Assembly: GCF_001984715.1 (NCBI RefSeq)
Contig: NZ_MSPR01000002.1
Coordinates: 62,001-126,000 of the forward strand
Direction: 5' to 3'
Source: Streptococcus azizii
GTDB taxonomy: Bacteria > Bacillota > Bacilli > Lactobacillales > Streptococcaceae
DNA: 64,000 bases
The notes below the pieces were generated by a model that was not told where the DNA came from, did no database searches, and worked only from the letters and a program-made list of their open reading frames with translations. Below are positions 8,526-16,840 of this stretch, one piece after another (within the stretch, counting starts at the first letter, position 1; each line of letters opens with the position of its first letter). The translations under genes were made by a program, and so were the position numbers.

Positions 8526-9710
8526 ATGAAAAAAGTTGCAATCGTAGCTGCTTACCGCTCTGCCATCGGTAGTTTTGGGGGTAGCTTAAAGGATATTCAC
8601 ATTGCGGATTTAGGGGCACAAGTCTTACAAGCCACCTTAACAAATGCAAATATCCCCCCTGAATACATTGACGAAGTCATTATTGGCAATGTCTTGGGGA
8701 GTGGCCAAGGACAGAATATCGCCCGCCAAATCGCAATAAAAACTGGTCTGCCTGAGAAAGTTTCTGCCTATACTGTTAATAAGGTCTGTGGATCTGGGCT
8801 CAAGTCAGTTCTTCTAGCCACTCAATCCATCCTGCTTGGGGATAATGACATCGTAGTCGCAGGCGGCATTGAAATCATGAGTCAAGCACCTTATATTTCT
8901 AAACATAGTCGCTTCGGAGGAAAACTTGGACACCTACAGCTAGAAGATACCCTCTTAACAGATGGTCTACTGGATGCCTTTAGCCAGGAACACATGGGGA
9001 TTACCGCTGAAAATATCGCTAAAAAATACGGCATCAGCCGCAAAGCACAGGACCAGTTTGCTTTGCATAGCCAAGAAAAGGCAGCGACCGCTATTAAAAC
9101 AGGCCGATTCACAGAGGAAATCATCCCAATTCACCTGCAAACACGCAAGGGGGAAACCATCTTTAAAGTAGATGAATACCCACGTCTCAGCCCGCTTGAA
9201 ACATTAGCAAGTCTACGACCGTCTTTCCTAAAAGACGGAACCGTGACAGCTGCCAATGCTTCTGGTATCAATGACGGATGTGCCATGCTGGTCTTGATGT
9301 CTAGTGACAAGGCTCAAGAACTTGGTGTGAGCCCTCTCGCCTACATAGAAAGTTATGCAACAAGCGGATTAGACCCCAACTACATGGGACTTGGTCCCAT
9401 TTCAGCTAGTCAAAAAGCACTCGCTAAAGCAAATAAAACAATCGCTGACATCGACTTATTTGAACTCAACGAAGCCTTTGCTGCGCAATCCATTCCTGTC
9501 ATTCAAGAATTAGGAATTGACCCTAAAAAGGTAAATGTCAACGGAGGAGCTATTGCCCTCGGCCACCCAATCGGAGCCAGCGGCAGTCGTATTCTTGTCA
9601 GCCTTATCCACGAAATGCAAAAACGTGGTGACCATCTGGGGCTTTGCTCCCTTTGTATCGGAGGGGGACAAGGTATTTCCCTGATTATCTCAACTGTACA
9701 AAAAGGATAA
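8526..9710 (+). CDS. thl: Acetyl-CoA C-acetyltransferase (thiolase)
   Basis: Condenses two acetyl-CoA to acetoacetyl-CoA, feeding the mevalonate pathway next door. It has 394 aa, the standard thiolase length. The acyl-accepting Cys88 is in NKVCGSG, the catalytic His is in [10 protein letters not shown] near residue 349, and the second Cys is in CIGGGQG near the C-terminus. It is followed after three bases by mvaS, so they form one transcript. A ribosome site GAGG lies before the ATG. Confidence 0.93.
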   Translation: MKKVAIVAAYRSAIGSFGGSLKDIHIADLGAQVLQATLTNANIPPEYIDEVIIGNVLGSGQGQNIARQIAIKTGLPEKVSAYTVNKVCGSGLKSVLLATQSILLGDNDIVVAGGIEIMSQAPYISKHSRFGGKLGHLQLEDTLLTDGLLDAFSQEHMGITAENIAKKYGISRKAQDQFALHSQEKAATAIKTGRFTEEIIPIHLQTRKGETIFKVDEYPRLSPLETLASLRPSFLKDGTVTAANASGINDGCAMLVLMSSDKAQELGVSPLAYIESYATSGLDPNYMGLGPISASQKALAKANKTIADIDLFELNEAFAAQSIPVIQELGIDPKKVNVNGGAIALGHPIGASGSRILVSLIHEMQKRGDHLGLCSLCIGGGQGISLIISTVQKG

Positions 9711-9713
9711 ACT

Positions 9714-10895
9714 ATGAATATTGGTATTGATAAAATCGGTTTTGCAGCCCCTAGCTATGTCCTAGACCTAGCTGATTTAGCGCTTGCGCGACAAATCGAT
9801 CCTAATAAATTTAAAATCGGATTACTTCAACGTGAAATGGCGGTAGCTCCTGTTACTCAGGATATTGTCACCTTGGGAGCCCAGGCTGCTGCAGCTATCT
9901 TATCAGAAGAAGATAAGGCTACCATTGACATGGTCATCGTAGGAACCGAATCGAGCATTGATCAAAGCAAGGCTGCTGCTGTTTTTATCCATCAACTGTT
10001 AGACATTCAACCTTTTGCCCGTTCCATTGAAATCAAGGAGGCTTGCTACGGGGCAACTGCTGGTCTAAGCCTAGCCAAAAGTCATATTGCTCAGTTCCCT
10101 CACTCTAAGGTTCTCGTCATTGCAAGTGATATTGCTAAATACGGCATTGCTTCAGGCGGAGAGCCAACTCAGGGAGCAGGGGCTATTGCCATGTTGGTCA
10201 CAGCCGATCCCAGCATTATGGTTCTCAACAATGACAATGTTTGCCAGACCCGTGACATCATGGATTTCTGGCGTCCGAATGACGATAAATATCCTCGAGT
10301 CGATGGCAAATTCTCAACAGAGCAATACACGGATTGCTTGACGACCACCTTCGACTACTATATCAAACAAAGTGGTAAAAAACTGACTGACTTTACCGCC
10401 TTGTGCTTGCACATTCCCTTTGCAAAGCAAGGTCTAAAGGGACTACAGGCAATCTGTCAGAACGATGAACAAACCTTGAATCGCCTAACCGAACGCTTCC
10501 ATGAAGCCATTGTTTACAACCAAGTAGTCGGAAACATTTATACCGGTTCAATCTTTCTGTCCTTACTATCACTTTTAGAAAATAGCCAAGCCCTAAAAGC
10601 GGGCGATGCTGTCCTTTTTTATAGTTATGGTAGCGGAGCTGTCTGTGAAATCTTCAGTGGAACACTCGTTGAGGGCTACCGCAACCAGTTAGTAACCAAT
10701 CGCTTAGAGCTACTAAAGGCACGCAAACGTCTCAGCGTTTCGGAATATGAACGTGTCTTCTTTGAGGAAATAAAGCTAGATGAGGATGGAAATACCATCA
10801 ACTTGCTAGCTGATGACTGTCCCTTTGCCCTTCAAGCAGTTGAGCAACATAAACGCATTTACCGTAAAAATAGACTCAATAAAAATCAAAAGTAG
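9714..10895 (+). CDS. mvaS: Hydroxymethylglutaryl-CoA synthase
   Basis: Makes HMG-CoA from acetoacetyl-CoA and acetyl-CoA for isoprenoid and undecaprenyl-phosphate synthesis. It has 393 aa. The catalytic Glu79 is in GTESSID, Cys111 in EACYGATAG, and the His in [12 protein letters not shown] near residue 233. The last residues (LNKNQK) and the TAG stop are encoded by the terminal inverted repeat of a RUP-like element inserted at the end of the gene, so the native C-terminus has been replaced. Confidence 0.93.
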   Translation: MNIGIDKIGFAAPSYVLDLADLALARQIDPNKFKIGLLQREMAVAPVTQDIVTLGAQAAAAILSEEDKATIDMVIVGTESSIDQSKAAAVFIHQLLDIQPFARSIEIKEACYGATAGLSLAKSHIAQFPHSKVLVIASDIAKYGIASGGEPTQGAGAIAMLVTADPSIMVLNNDNVCQTRDIMDFWRPNDDKYPRVDGKFSTEQYTDCLTTTFDYYIKQSGKKLTDFTALCLHIPFAKQGLKGLQAICQNDEQTLNRLTERFHEAIVYNQVVGNIYTGSIFLSLLSLLENSQALKAGDAVLFYSYGSGAVCEIFSGTLVEGYRNQLVTNRLELLKARKRLSVSEYERVFFEEIKLDEDGNTINLLADDCPFALQAVEQHKRIYRKNRLNKNQK

Positions 10896-11476
10896 ACTAG
10901 CTTTCACAATTAAGAATTGTGAAAGGTTGGAAATGAGATTAGCACCGCTAATTTCCTTATAATCGAAGCCGAAGGTAGTTGAAATAGTTGATAACTATTT
11001 CAAGTTGGAACTATTTCAAAGGAACAGGCTGAAAACCTCCACTGGAGCTTTTCACTCATCAAGATACGAGGACGTTTGACACGAGTTTCACTCGTTCTAT
11101 TTCCAACCTTCAACAGTCTATTCCTAGACTGTTGAAGCGAGCAAAGCGAAAATGGGATTGAAACAGTTCGGGGAACTGTTTCAACGGTCACCTAGAAACA
11201 AGAAAGTGACCCCAGAAACCTGAGCTAGGAAAAACTATCCCAAAGGGATTCTCAGCTGTAATCGGCTAAAGCCGAAACAGCTGCCTATCTTTTTTGCACA
11301 GCTCGTAGTCCGAGTTCAATTACAAGATACAAAGGGCGTGTAAAAAGCGACTGAAAAATAGGAGATTGACGACGTGTTTGTTGAACACGAGGAAATCTAT
11401 CTTTTTTCCGAGCTTTTAGCCCGAGTTCAATTCACCGAGACTCTTGACGAAGTATCCTTTTGATTTTTAAAGAGTA
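10873..11476. repeat. Composite RUP-like block between mvaS and mvaA
   Basis: It starts with ACTCAATAAAAATCAAAAG and ends with CTTTTGATTTTTAAAGAGTA, with about 600 bp of modules inside: the CCTCCACTGGAGCTTTTCAC module, the hairpin AACAGTC...GACTGTTGAAG (about 11108-11136), the GAAACAGTTCGG palindrome (about 11159) and the AAGATACAAAGGGCGTGT unit (about 11329). It separates mvaS from mvaA. No coding gene is supported in 10896-11534. Confidence 0.75.
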
Positions 11477-11487
11477 TTAGAGGAAAC

Positions 11488-11521
11488 GGCATCCTCTTGG
11501 CAGGGCCAAGGGGTGCTTTTT
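11488..11521 (+). terminator. Terminator-like hairpin in the mvaA leader
   Basis: GGCATCCTCTTGG pairs with CCAAGGGGTGC (11 bp, one bulge) and is followed by TTTTT. It ends only 13 nt before the mvaA start codon, and the ribosome site AAGGAG comes directly after it. It may be the old mvaS terminator or an attenuator of mvaA. No promoter is visible between it and mvaA. Confidence 0.6.
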
Positions 11522-11534
11522 ATAAGGAGTTGAC

Positions 11535-12806
11535 ATGTCTTTTTTTTCAGGATTTTATAAAAAAACAAGGGAAGAGCGGATTGCCATGACTGCTGACAGC
11601 CGACAGCTTTCCACACAGAGCAAGAACATTCTCTTGGCCGATCACAATCTCCCCGAAAGTATTGCAGGAAAGATGGCTGAAAACCACTTGGGAACCTTTT
11701 CCTTGCCTTTTTCTCTAGTCCCTCAACTAATCGTTGATCATGTGGAGTACAGTATTCCCATGGTGACCGAGGAACCATCTGTTGTTGCTGCCTGTTCTCT
11801 AGGGGCTAAAATCATCGCGAGGGCAGGTGGATTTACCAGCCAGATGTCAAGCCGCCTCATGATTGGGCAAGTGGCCCTCTACGACATTCCCAACATGGTA
11901 GAGGCCCAGGCAGCCATTCTCGCTCAACAGGATAGACTACTTGAGCAGGCTAATCAGGCCCACCCATCCATTGTCAAAAGAGGTGGTGGGGCTCGCCAGC
12001 TGACAGTCGAGCAAAAAGCAGATTTCCTCATCGCTTATCTCCATGTTGATGTCCAAGAAGCAATGGGGGCCAATATTCTCAATAATATGCTAGAGGCCAT
12101 TAAAGACGACTTGGCTGACTTGACTCAAGGCAAGGCTCTCATAGCTATTTTATCCAACTACGCTACAGAGTCTCTCGTGACAGCTAAGTGCCGCATTCCA
12201 ATCAACCAACTCCATGCGGAAGCTCAAATTGCCCTTGAAACTGCTCAAAATATGGCTAGAGCCAGCCAGCTCGCCCAAGTAGACCCTTATCGTGCCACTA
12301 CCCATAACAAGGGAATTTTCAACGGAATTGATGCTGTTGTAGTTGCCACTGGAAATGATTGGCGAGCCATTGAAGCTGGAGCCCATGCCTATGCTAGCAG
12401 GGATGGGCAGTATCGCGGTCTATCTACCTGGGAAATCACAGACCATCATCTAGTCGGACAATTAACGATTCCTCTACCTATTGCAACGGTTGGAGGCTCC
12501 ATCGGACTCAATCCAAAAGTTCAAGCAACTTTTGATATATTAGGACAACCAGACGCACGGACACTTGCTCCAATTATTGCAGCTGTCGGGCTTTGCCAGA
12601 ACTTTGCTGCACTCCGTGCCCTTGTGACCACCGGTATCCAACAGGGGCATATGAAACTGCATGCAAAATCCCTCGCCATACTAGCAGGAGCTTTCGAGGA
12701 GGAAGTCGATTTAGTCGCACGCCGCTTACGACAAGCACCTCATACCAATTTGGAAACTGCTCAATCTATTTTGGCAGAGATTCGCAAAGAAGCAAGCAAG
12801 CTATAG
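11535..12806 (+). CDS. mvaA: Hydroxymethylglutaryl-CoA reductase, class II
   Basis: Reduces HMG-CoA to mevalonate with NAD(P)H. It has 423 aa. Family features: ENHLGTFSLP near residue 55, the catalytic Glu in TEEPSVVA near residue 84, the Lys/Asp region around TGNDWRAIEAGAHAY, and the late His in GHMKLHAKS. In related streptococci it sits next to mvaS; here a repeat block lies between them. The start at 11535 has AAGGAG 7 nt upstream. Its last codons and stop form one arm of a 16-bp hairpin. Confidence 0.93.
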   Translation: MSFFSGFYKKTREERIAMTADSRQLSTQSKNILLADHNLPESIAGKMAENHLGTFSLPFSLVPQLIVDHVEYSIPMVTEEPSVVAACSLGAKIIARAGGFTSQMSSRLMIGQVALYDIPNMVEAQAAILAQQDRLLEQANQAHPSIVKRGGGARQLTVEQKADFLIAYLHVDVQEAMGANILNNMLEAIKDDLADLTQGKALIAILSNYATESLVTAKCRIPINQLHAEAQIALETAQNMARASQLAQVDPYRATTHNKGIFNGIDAVVVATGNDWRAIEAGAHAYASRDGQYRGLSTWEITDHHLVGQLTIPLPIATVGGSIGLNPKVQATFDILGQPDARTLAPIIAAVGLCQNFAALRALVTTGIQQGHMKLHAKSLAILAGAFEEEVDLVARRLRQAPHTNLETAQSILAEIRKEASKL

Positions 12807-12830
12807 AACATATATTCTATAGCTTGCTTG
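12793..12830 (+). terminator. 16-bp perfect hairpin spanning the mvaA stop codon
   Basis: CAAGCAAGCTATAGAA (12793-12808) and its exact complement (12815-12830) leave a 6-nt loop. The stop codon lies inside the 5' arm. The T-run after it is weak. A second hairpin with arms CTTCAAAGG/CCTTTGAAG follows at 12835-12861, a module also present near 28.0 kb. Confidence 0.55.
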
Positions 12831-12951
12831 TTAACTTCAAAGGTATGGTATCCCTTTGAAGGCGGGAAATAGAAGTTTGCCTTGGCAAACTCTCAGTAAA
12901 CTTTAAGATATAAGCTGAAACCGAGTTCAGCCTGAAACCTCGACTGAAAAA

Positions 12952-13413
12952 CTATATGATACATTCCATGCGCACTTTTTGCGCTTGCATACCTAGCCGT
13001 TGATAAAAGGCCACTGCCCCCTCATTATCACTCCAAACATCTAAGGCTACATTATGACACCCTTCTTCTCTCGCAAGGTTGAGAGCGTAATCATATAACT
13101 TCTGCCCGATCGCCTGTCCTCTGACAGTCTGCTTGACGCACAAATCATCAATAAATAATGTCTTTACTTTCTGTAAAACAGCATGATCTTCTTCTATGAA
13201 TTCACAGAATAGATGACCGACTACCTGTCCCTCCAATTCATAAACAAGAATAAACTTTTGGGGATCATTCAGTATTTCTTCTAATTCATAAGCAGAAAAT
13301 TTTTGCCCCTTAGCTTTAAACAAATCCGGTCGTATCTCATGATGAACTATCAAAATTTCTTGTAGTAGCTCACTTAATGCTGCTATATCTCCTGATTTTG
13401 CTCGTCGAATCAT
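12952..13413 (-). CDS. GNAT family N-acetyltransferase
   Basis: A 153-aa acetyl-CoA-dependent transferase of unknown substrate. The acetyl-CoA loop region reads VRGQAIGQKLYDYAL and the C-terminal strand ends in FYQRLGM, both typical of GNAT proteins. The ATG at 13411-13413 follows a GGAGG-type ribosome site. It is transcribed alone, toward the mvaA end. Confidence 0.85.
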   Translation of the reverse strand: MIRRAKSGDIAALSELLQEILIVHHEIRPDLFKAKGQKFSAYELEEILNDPQKFILVYELEGQVVGHLFCEFIEEDHAVLQKVKTLFIDDLCVKQTVRGQAIGQKLYDYALNLAREEGCHNVALDVWSDNEGAVAFYQRLGMQAQKVRMECII

Positions 13414-13463
13414 CCTATCTCCTCCTTATTTCTTGTCCTATTATAGCACACCCTTCTCTCAAA

Positions 13464-13481
13464 ATCAGTCTCCAGACTGAT
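13464..13481 (+). promoter_or_regulatory. Perfect palindromic box (copy 2 of 3)
   Basis: ATCAGTCT-CC-AGACTGAT is an 8-2-8 perfect palindrome. It starts the same way as the box at 23234-23254 and lies the same 20 nt upstream of the same -10 sequence. It is probably an activator site for the small RNA that follows. Confidence 0.6.
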
Positions 13482-13502
13482 GCTTATTCACTCTAAAAAC
13501 GA

Positions 13503-13572
13503 TATACTAGAGTCAATCCTAAATATTTTTCATAATCTCCTTAAAACACTAGCCCCTAAGCTAGTGTTTTTG
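13503..13572 (+). ncRNA. Small RNA candidate A with its -10 box
   Basis: The -10 is TATACT at 13503-13508. The predicted RNA runs from about 13514 to 13572 (~58 nt). Positions 13515-13540 are identical over 26 nt to the second candidate at 23176-23201 on the minus strand and end in CATAATCTCC, the complement of GGAGATTATG, a Shine-Dalgarno plus ATG. A terminator hairpin (AAACACTAG with CTAGTGTTT) and T-run follow at 13544-13571. The layout resembles streptococcal csRNAs, but the CiaR repeat TTTAAG-N5-TTTAAG is absent. Confidence 0.7.
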
Positions 13573-13640
13573 TGTTCTTTCAGACTCCTTCAAACTCATA
13601 CTCAACGAATCGGCTGTCACAATCTGATACTGGAATACCC

Positions 13641-13669
13641 TTGTTTTTTATGAATAATCGTGCTATAAT
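13641..13669 (+). promoter_or_regulatory. Promoter of the YiaA-like gene
   Basis: TTGTTT (13641-13646), 17 bp, TATAAT (13664-13669) with TGC in the extended -10 position. The gene starts 26 nt downstream. Confidence 0.75.
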
Positions 13670-13694
13670 GGTAAAAAATAAAAGGAGAACTCCT

Positions 13695-13967
13695 ATGAAT
13701 AAAGTAAAAAAGAAAATCTATCGGAATACACCTGCCTTTACTCTCATGGCCTGGGCTTCATTTGCCTTCTTTGTAGCTCTGATTTTAATCGGTTTATACA
13801 CCCTAAAAGAGCCACTCATGGTAAAAGGTTACTACTTAATGGGGTCTGTAGGCTTGATTTCTTCCTCCTTCACCGTTTCAAAAGTTGTTCGTGACAATCA
13901 AGAAGACGAGGATAACTACAACCTACTATTACAAAAAGCAACTATCAAAGAAGAGGCAGATAAGTAA
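13695..13967 (+). CDS. YiaA/YiaB-like two-helix membrane protein
   Basis: A 90-aa protein with two hydrophobic helices (about residues 15-37 and 45-63) and a charged acidic C-terminal tail, matching the YiaAB two-helix domain. Its function is unknown. The ATG at 13695 is chosen over in-frame upstream starts because it follows AAAGGAG and a clear promoter. A hairpin terminator (ACGAATCC...GGATTCGT plus TTTT) lies just downstream. Confidence 0.75.
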   Translation: MNKVKKKIYRNTPAFTLMAWASFAFFVALILIGLYTLKEPLMVKGYYLMGSVGLISSSFTVSKVVRDNQEDEDNYNLLLQKATIKEEADK

Positions 13968-13975
13968 GCGCAGGC

Positions 13976-14002
13976 AAAACGAATCCAGTGGATTCGTTTT
14001 AT
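13976..14002 (+). terminator. Terminator of the YiaA-like gene
   Basis: AAAACGAATCC pairs with GGATTCGTTTT around a 4-nt loop and is followed by TTATT, 9 nt after the stop codon. Confidence 0.75.
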
Positions 14003-14018
14003 TATGGCTTCCAGATAC

Positions 14019-14117
14019 AAAAAAAGCCCGTTACACAAGCTAACACTCTTTAAAAATCAATGCGTCTACTGTTGATTTTTATTGAGTATAAACAACTTGA
14101 TACAGTGGGCTTTTTCT
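14019..14117 (-). terminator. HU terminator split by a RUP-like insertion
   Basis: On the minus strand the arms AAAAAGCCC (around 14107-14115) and GGGCTTTTTTT (14019-14029) make a terminator for the HU gene, with matching CAAG/CTTG inner bases. The loop holds a 46-bp RUP-like mini-element at 14043-14088. Without it the hairpin would be compact. Confidence 0.65.
14043..14088. repeat. Minimal RUP-like element inside the HU terminator
   Basis: Little more than the two termini: ACTCTTTAAAAATCAA and TTGATTTTTATTGAGTA joined by about 14 bases, nearly palindromic. Comparable in size to the solo element at 61211-61263. Confidence 0.7.
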
Positions 14118-14129
14118 TTTACTGACGAA

Positions 14130-14405
14130 TTATTTTACAGCGTCTTTAAGAGCTTTACCAGCTTTGAATGCAGGAACTTTAGATGCTGCAATAGTGATTT
14201 CCTTACCAGTTTGTGGGTTGCGACCTTTACGTGCTGCACGTTCGCGCACTTCAAAGTTACCAAAACCGATCAGTTGTACTTTTTCACCAGCTGCAAGGTA
14301 GTCAGCTACCGCTGCAAATACAGCGTCAACTGCTGCTGCTGAATCCTTCTTTGTCAATGAAGTTGCTTCTGCAACTTTTGCAATCAAGTCTTGTTTATTA
14401 GCCAT
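14130..14405 (-). CDS. hup: DNA-binding protein HU
   Basis: A 91-aa nucleoid protein that bends DNA. It starts [13 protein letters not shown] and has the arm motif [21 protein letters not shown] and the C-terminal [14 protein letters not shown], all standard HU. It is the usual single streptococcal HU gene, expressed alone, with a strong promoter at 14453-14481 and a ribosome site GGAGG. Confidence 0.97.
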   Translation of the reverse strand: MANKQDLIAKVAEATSLTKKDSAAAVDAVFAAVADYLAAGEKVQLIGFGNFEVRERAARKGRNPQTGKEITIAASKVPAFKAGKALKDAVK

Positions 14406-14452
14406 TTTGCTAAATCCTCCAATTAATTTTCTGAGTTATTACTCACCTTAAT

Positions 14453-14481
14453 ATAGTACCGAATTTTATCTATTTGGTCAA
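14453..14481 (-). promoter_or_regulatory. hup promoter
   Basis: Minus-strand TTGACC (14476-14481), 17 bp, TACTAT (14453-14458), 48 nt before the start codon. Confidence 0.75.
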
Positions 14482-14495
14482 GTTTTTAACACGAT

Positions 14496-15098
14496 TTATG
14501 AGTTTTTTCTATAAATATCAAAAATAAACTGGTGATTATATAAGTCAATCGTATTCGCCTTGACATAGATTTTTTGAGCATTCTCAATCTCTGTCAGTTG
14601 AAGCGTCACCGTCGCCTTGGAAGGGGTAATTTCCACAAATGCTGGTAATTGCGACTGTTTCTTGATATAGGATAATATCTCTTCCTTGGGAAGGGATAAA
14701 GTCCCCGCAGAAATCTCAGAAACCGTCAATAAGATACTGCCATCATTTAATTTATTGGGTTGAAAATAAACAGCTAACGGAATATCCACTCCCCATAGTG
14801 TATAGGTTCCTTCAAATACGAGAAATTGGTTTGTTACGGTCACCTTATACGAAAAATTGTTCGTTTGGTAGTCTCTTAAATAAATCGCTAACATCGCATT
14901 TAACTGTTCTGTGCTTGTCGTAAAGGTTCCTAGCTTTTCATCCTTGGCTGAATTAGCAGAAACAGTCAGAACAGTTGCCTCCTCACGAGGAGAGGAAACT
15001 CGCTCAACTACAACCAAGACAAAGGCTAGCAAGGCAGCCAGCAAACCTAAAAATGCCCATTTCCATCTATTGATTTTTCCATTGTTCTTTGGTTTCAC
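14496..15098 (-). CDS. ypmS: YpmS-family (DUF2140) membrane-anchored protein
   Basis: A 200-aa protein with one N-terminal membrane helix (about residues 12-31) and a lipid-binding-like extracytoplasmic domain, as in the YpmS/DUF2140 family. The role is unknown. The start overlaps the end of the lipase gene by 32 bp, the usual ypmR-ypmS coupling. It is the last gene of the degV-ypmR-ypmS run. Confidence 0.8.
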   Translation of the reverse strand: MKPKNNGKINRWKWAFLGLLAALLAFVLVVVERVSSPREEATVLTVSANSAKDEKLGTFTTSTEQLNAMLAIYLRDYQTNNFSYKVTVTNQFLVFEGTYTLWGVDIPLAVYFQPNKLNDGSILLTVSEISAGTLSLPKEEILSYIKKQSQLPAFVEITPSKATVTLQLTEIENAQKIYVKANTIDLYNHQFIFDIYRKNS

Positions 15099-15909
15099 GA
15101 ATGGCCTCCATGACTGCTTTATTTATGATTTCATAACCTGTATTATTAGGGTGAAAGCTATCTTCTTCTGCCAAGACATTATTGACCACCTTCCCTGGTG
15201 TACTGGTAGACTGACTGATTCCTTTTTCACCGTCCAATCCCTTATATAGCAAATCATTGATAGGAACAAAGTAAGTATCAGAGACCCCTTCCACTGTAGA
15301 GGCTGTTACTTGGTTCCAATTATCTACAACCGTCTGCATCTCCGTCAGTTCGGGAAAATTCAGATAAAAGGGATTGTAAATCCCAATCACATAAATGGGT
15401 AAATGAGGATTCTCAGCCCTTGCCTTTTCGATGATTTGTAGCAAACGCTGACTATATTCCCTAGCCGGACCGTCAAAAACAGAGAGATCGAGCTGCGTAA
15501 TATTCGCTAAAATAGCCCTCCGTAAATCATTGCCACCGACTGTGAGGGTCATCACATCTGCCTTGGCTAGACTGGTTGAAATCGTTGTATCATCCATTCT
15601 TTTTAAAATTTGCTGGCTGGTATTACCAGATACCCCGTAATTATCATAAGTCACTTGGTAGCCATATTGATTTCCAAGTCCTTGGGCAAGAAGGGGGACA
15701 AAACCACCCTGAGCAGTCTTATCTCCCACTCCTTGGGTTAAGGAATCACCTAGAGCTACATAGTAAAGTTCTTGTCCTTTCTCTGTCACATTCTTACCTT
15801 GCTCAAGGCGAGGCTCAGCTACAGGAATCAAAAGTTGAAAGAAAAAGAGAAATCCCAGCAAGCTGAGAAAAAAGAATAATGAATGACGTAAAAATGTTCG
15901 ACTATTCAT
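15067..15909 (-). CDS. ypmR: SGNH/GDSL lipase-esterase, YpmR-like
   Basis: A 280-aa secreted or membrane-anchored hydrolase. An N-terminal hydrophobic helix spans about residues 9-27. Block I reads [11 protein letters not shown] with the nucleophilic Ser, block III is GGNDLR, and the catalytic Asp/His pair is in the C-terminal FHPNNTGY. The substrate is unknown, probably an acyl ester at the cell surface. The ATG overlaps the degV stop by 8 bp, indicating translational coupling. Confidence 0.87.
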   Translation of the reverse strand: MNSRTFLRHSLFFFLSLLGFLFFFQLLIPVAEPRLEQGKNVTEKGQELYYVALGDSLTQGVGDKTAQGGFVPLLAQGLGNQYGYQVTYDNYGVSGNTSQQILKRMDDTTISTSLAKADVMTLTVGGNDLRRAILANITQLDLSVFDGPAREYSQRLLQIIEKARAENPHLPIYVIGIYNPFYLNFPELTEMQTVVDNWNQVTASTVEGVSDTYFVPINDLLYKGLDGEKGISQSTSTPGKVVNNVLAEEDSFHPNNTGYEIINKAVMEAIRETKEQWKNQ

Positions 15910-16735
15910 AACGCACTAAGATGGCCCAAGCATTTTCTCCTGTATGAGTTTGAATAATAGAACCTGTTTCTAGCATAGAAATCTCTTCTGCTACAAAAGG
16001 CTGTAAGACGGCCTTCATTTCTTGAGCAAAATCAGGCGTTCCTGCATAGGAAATACCAATTTCTGCCACCTTTTTATCCTCCAAGGTGACGACAAATTCA
16101 CTCAACCATTTTTTAAAAGTCTTTGCTCCCCGTCCCTTAGTCATCGGATGTAGTTGGTGATCTTTCATCTCCATAATCACACGAATATTGAGGAGCGAAC
16201 TCAGTAAACCTGTCACCCGACCAATTCGACCACCCTTCACTAGATTTTCCAAGGTTGAAATCCCGATATAGAGTTCTGTCTTTTGCTGGACTTCTGCCAC
16301 AGCTGCAAGAATCTCCTCTTTACTTGCATGAGCTTTGGCAAGACGAGCTGCGGTAACCACTTGAAATTTTGTGGCTTGATCAGTAAAGGAAGAGTCAATC
16401 ACTGTGACATCCACTCCTGACAGAGTAGCTCCTTGACGAGCTGCTTCGACTGTCCCTGACAAGGCATGCGACAACAGAATAGCAATAATTTGGCTACCAT
16501 CTGCAGCTAACTGAGCAAAGGTCTCTGCAAACAAGCCTACTGGTGGCTGACTCGTCTTGGGAAGGTTTTTACTTTCCCGCATCAGTTGCAAAAATTGTCC
16601 CTCCTCAAGGTCACTATCAGAATAGACGACACCATCAACCATAACTGATAAAGGAATGACGGTAATTCCCAATTCCTCAACGAGCGATGGTTTAATCGTT
16701 GTACTGGAATCTGTAACAATTTTTATCCTACTCAT
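15902..16735 (-). CDS. DegV family fatty-acid-binding protein
   Basis: A 278-aa cytoplasmic lipid-binding protein of the DegV/FakB family, which presents fatty acids to the FakA kinase. It starts [21 protein letters not shown], has the TSQPPVG motif near residue 65, and KGGRIGR and HPMTKGRG further on. The ATG at 16733-16735 is preceded by a GGAAGAG ribosome site; the frame is open 12 codons further but without such a site. First gene of the run with ypmR and ypmS. Confidence 0.87.
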   Translation of the reverse strand: MSRIKIVTDSSTTIKPSLVEELGITVIPLSVMVDGVVYSDSDLEEGQFLQLMRESKNLPKTSQPPVGLFAETFAQLAADGSQIIAILLSHALSGTVEAARQGATLSGVDVTVIDSSFTDQATKFQVVTAARLAKAHASKEEILAAVAEVQQKTELYIGISTLENLVKGGRIGRVTGLLSSLLNIRVIMEMKDHQLHPMTKGRGAKTFKKWLSEFVVTLEDKKVAEIGISYAGTPDFAQEMKAVLQPFVAEEISMLETGSIIQTHTGENAWAILVRYE

Positions 16736-16812
16736 ATCTCTTCCTATTCTTTCGTATCTATTTCTCACCATTATATCAAATTTTTCTGGTTTGAGCTATT
16801 GGTAGCAGCTCC

Positions 16813-16840
16813 CAAAAAATGCCCCGAACCGGGACATTTT
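16813..16840 (-). terminator. Terminator after the phosphoesterase gene
   Basis: Minus-strand AAATGTCCCGG pairs with CGGGGCATTT and is followed by TTTT, directly past the stop codon at 16840. It probably ends the xseA-to-phosphoesterase transcript. Confidence 0.8.

Noticed and set aside
11000-11191. 63-codon minus-strand frame in the mvaS-mvaA gap
   Set aside because: Repeat-derived; contains the same MSEKLQWRFSAC string.
13440-13510. CiaR binding site upstream of small RNA A
   Set aside because: The expected TTTAAG-N5-TTTAAG repeat was looked for and not found at either small RNA, so they were not named csRNA.
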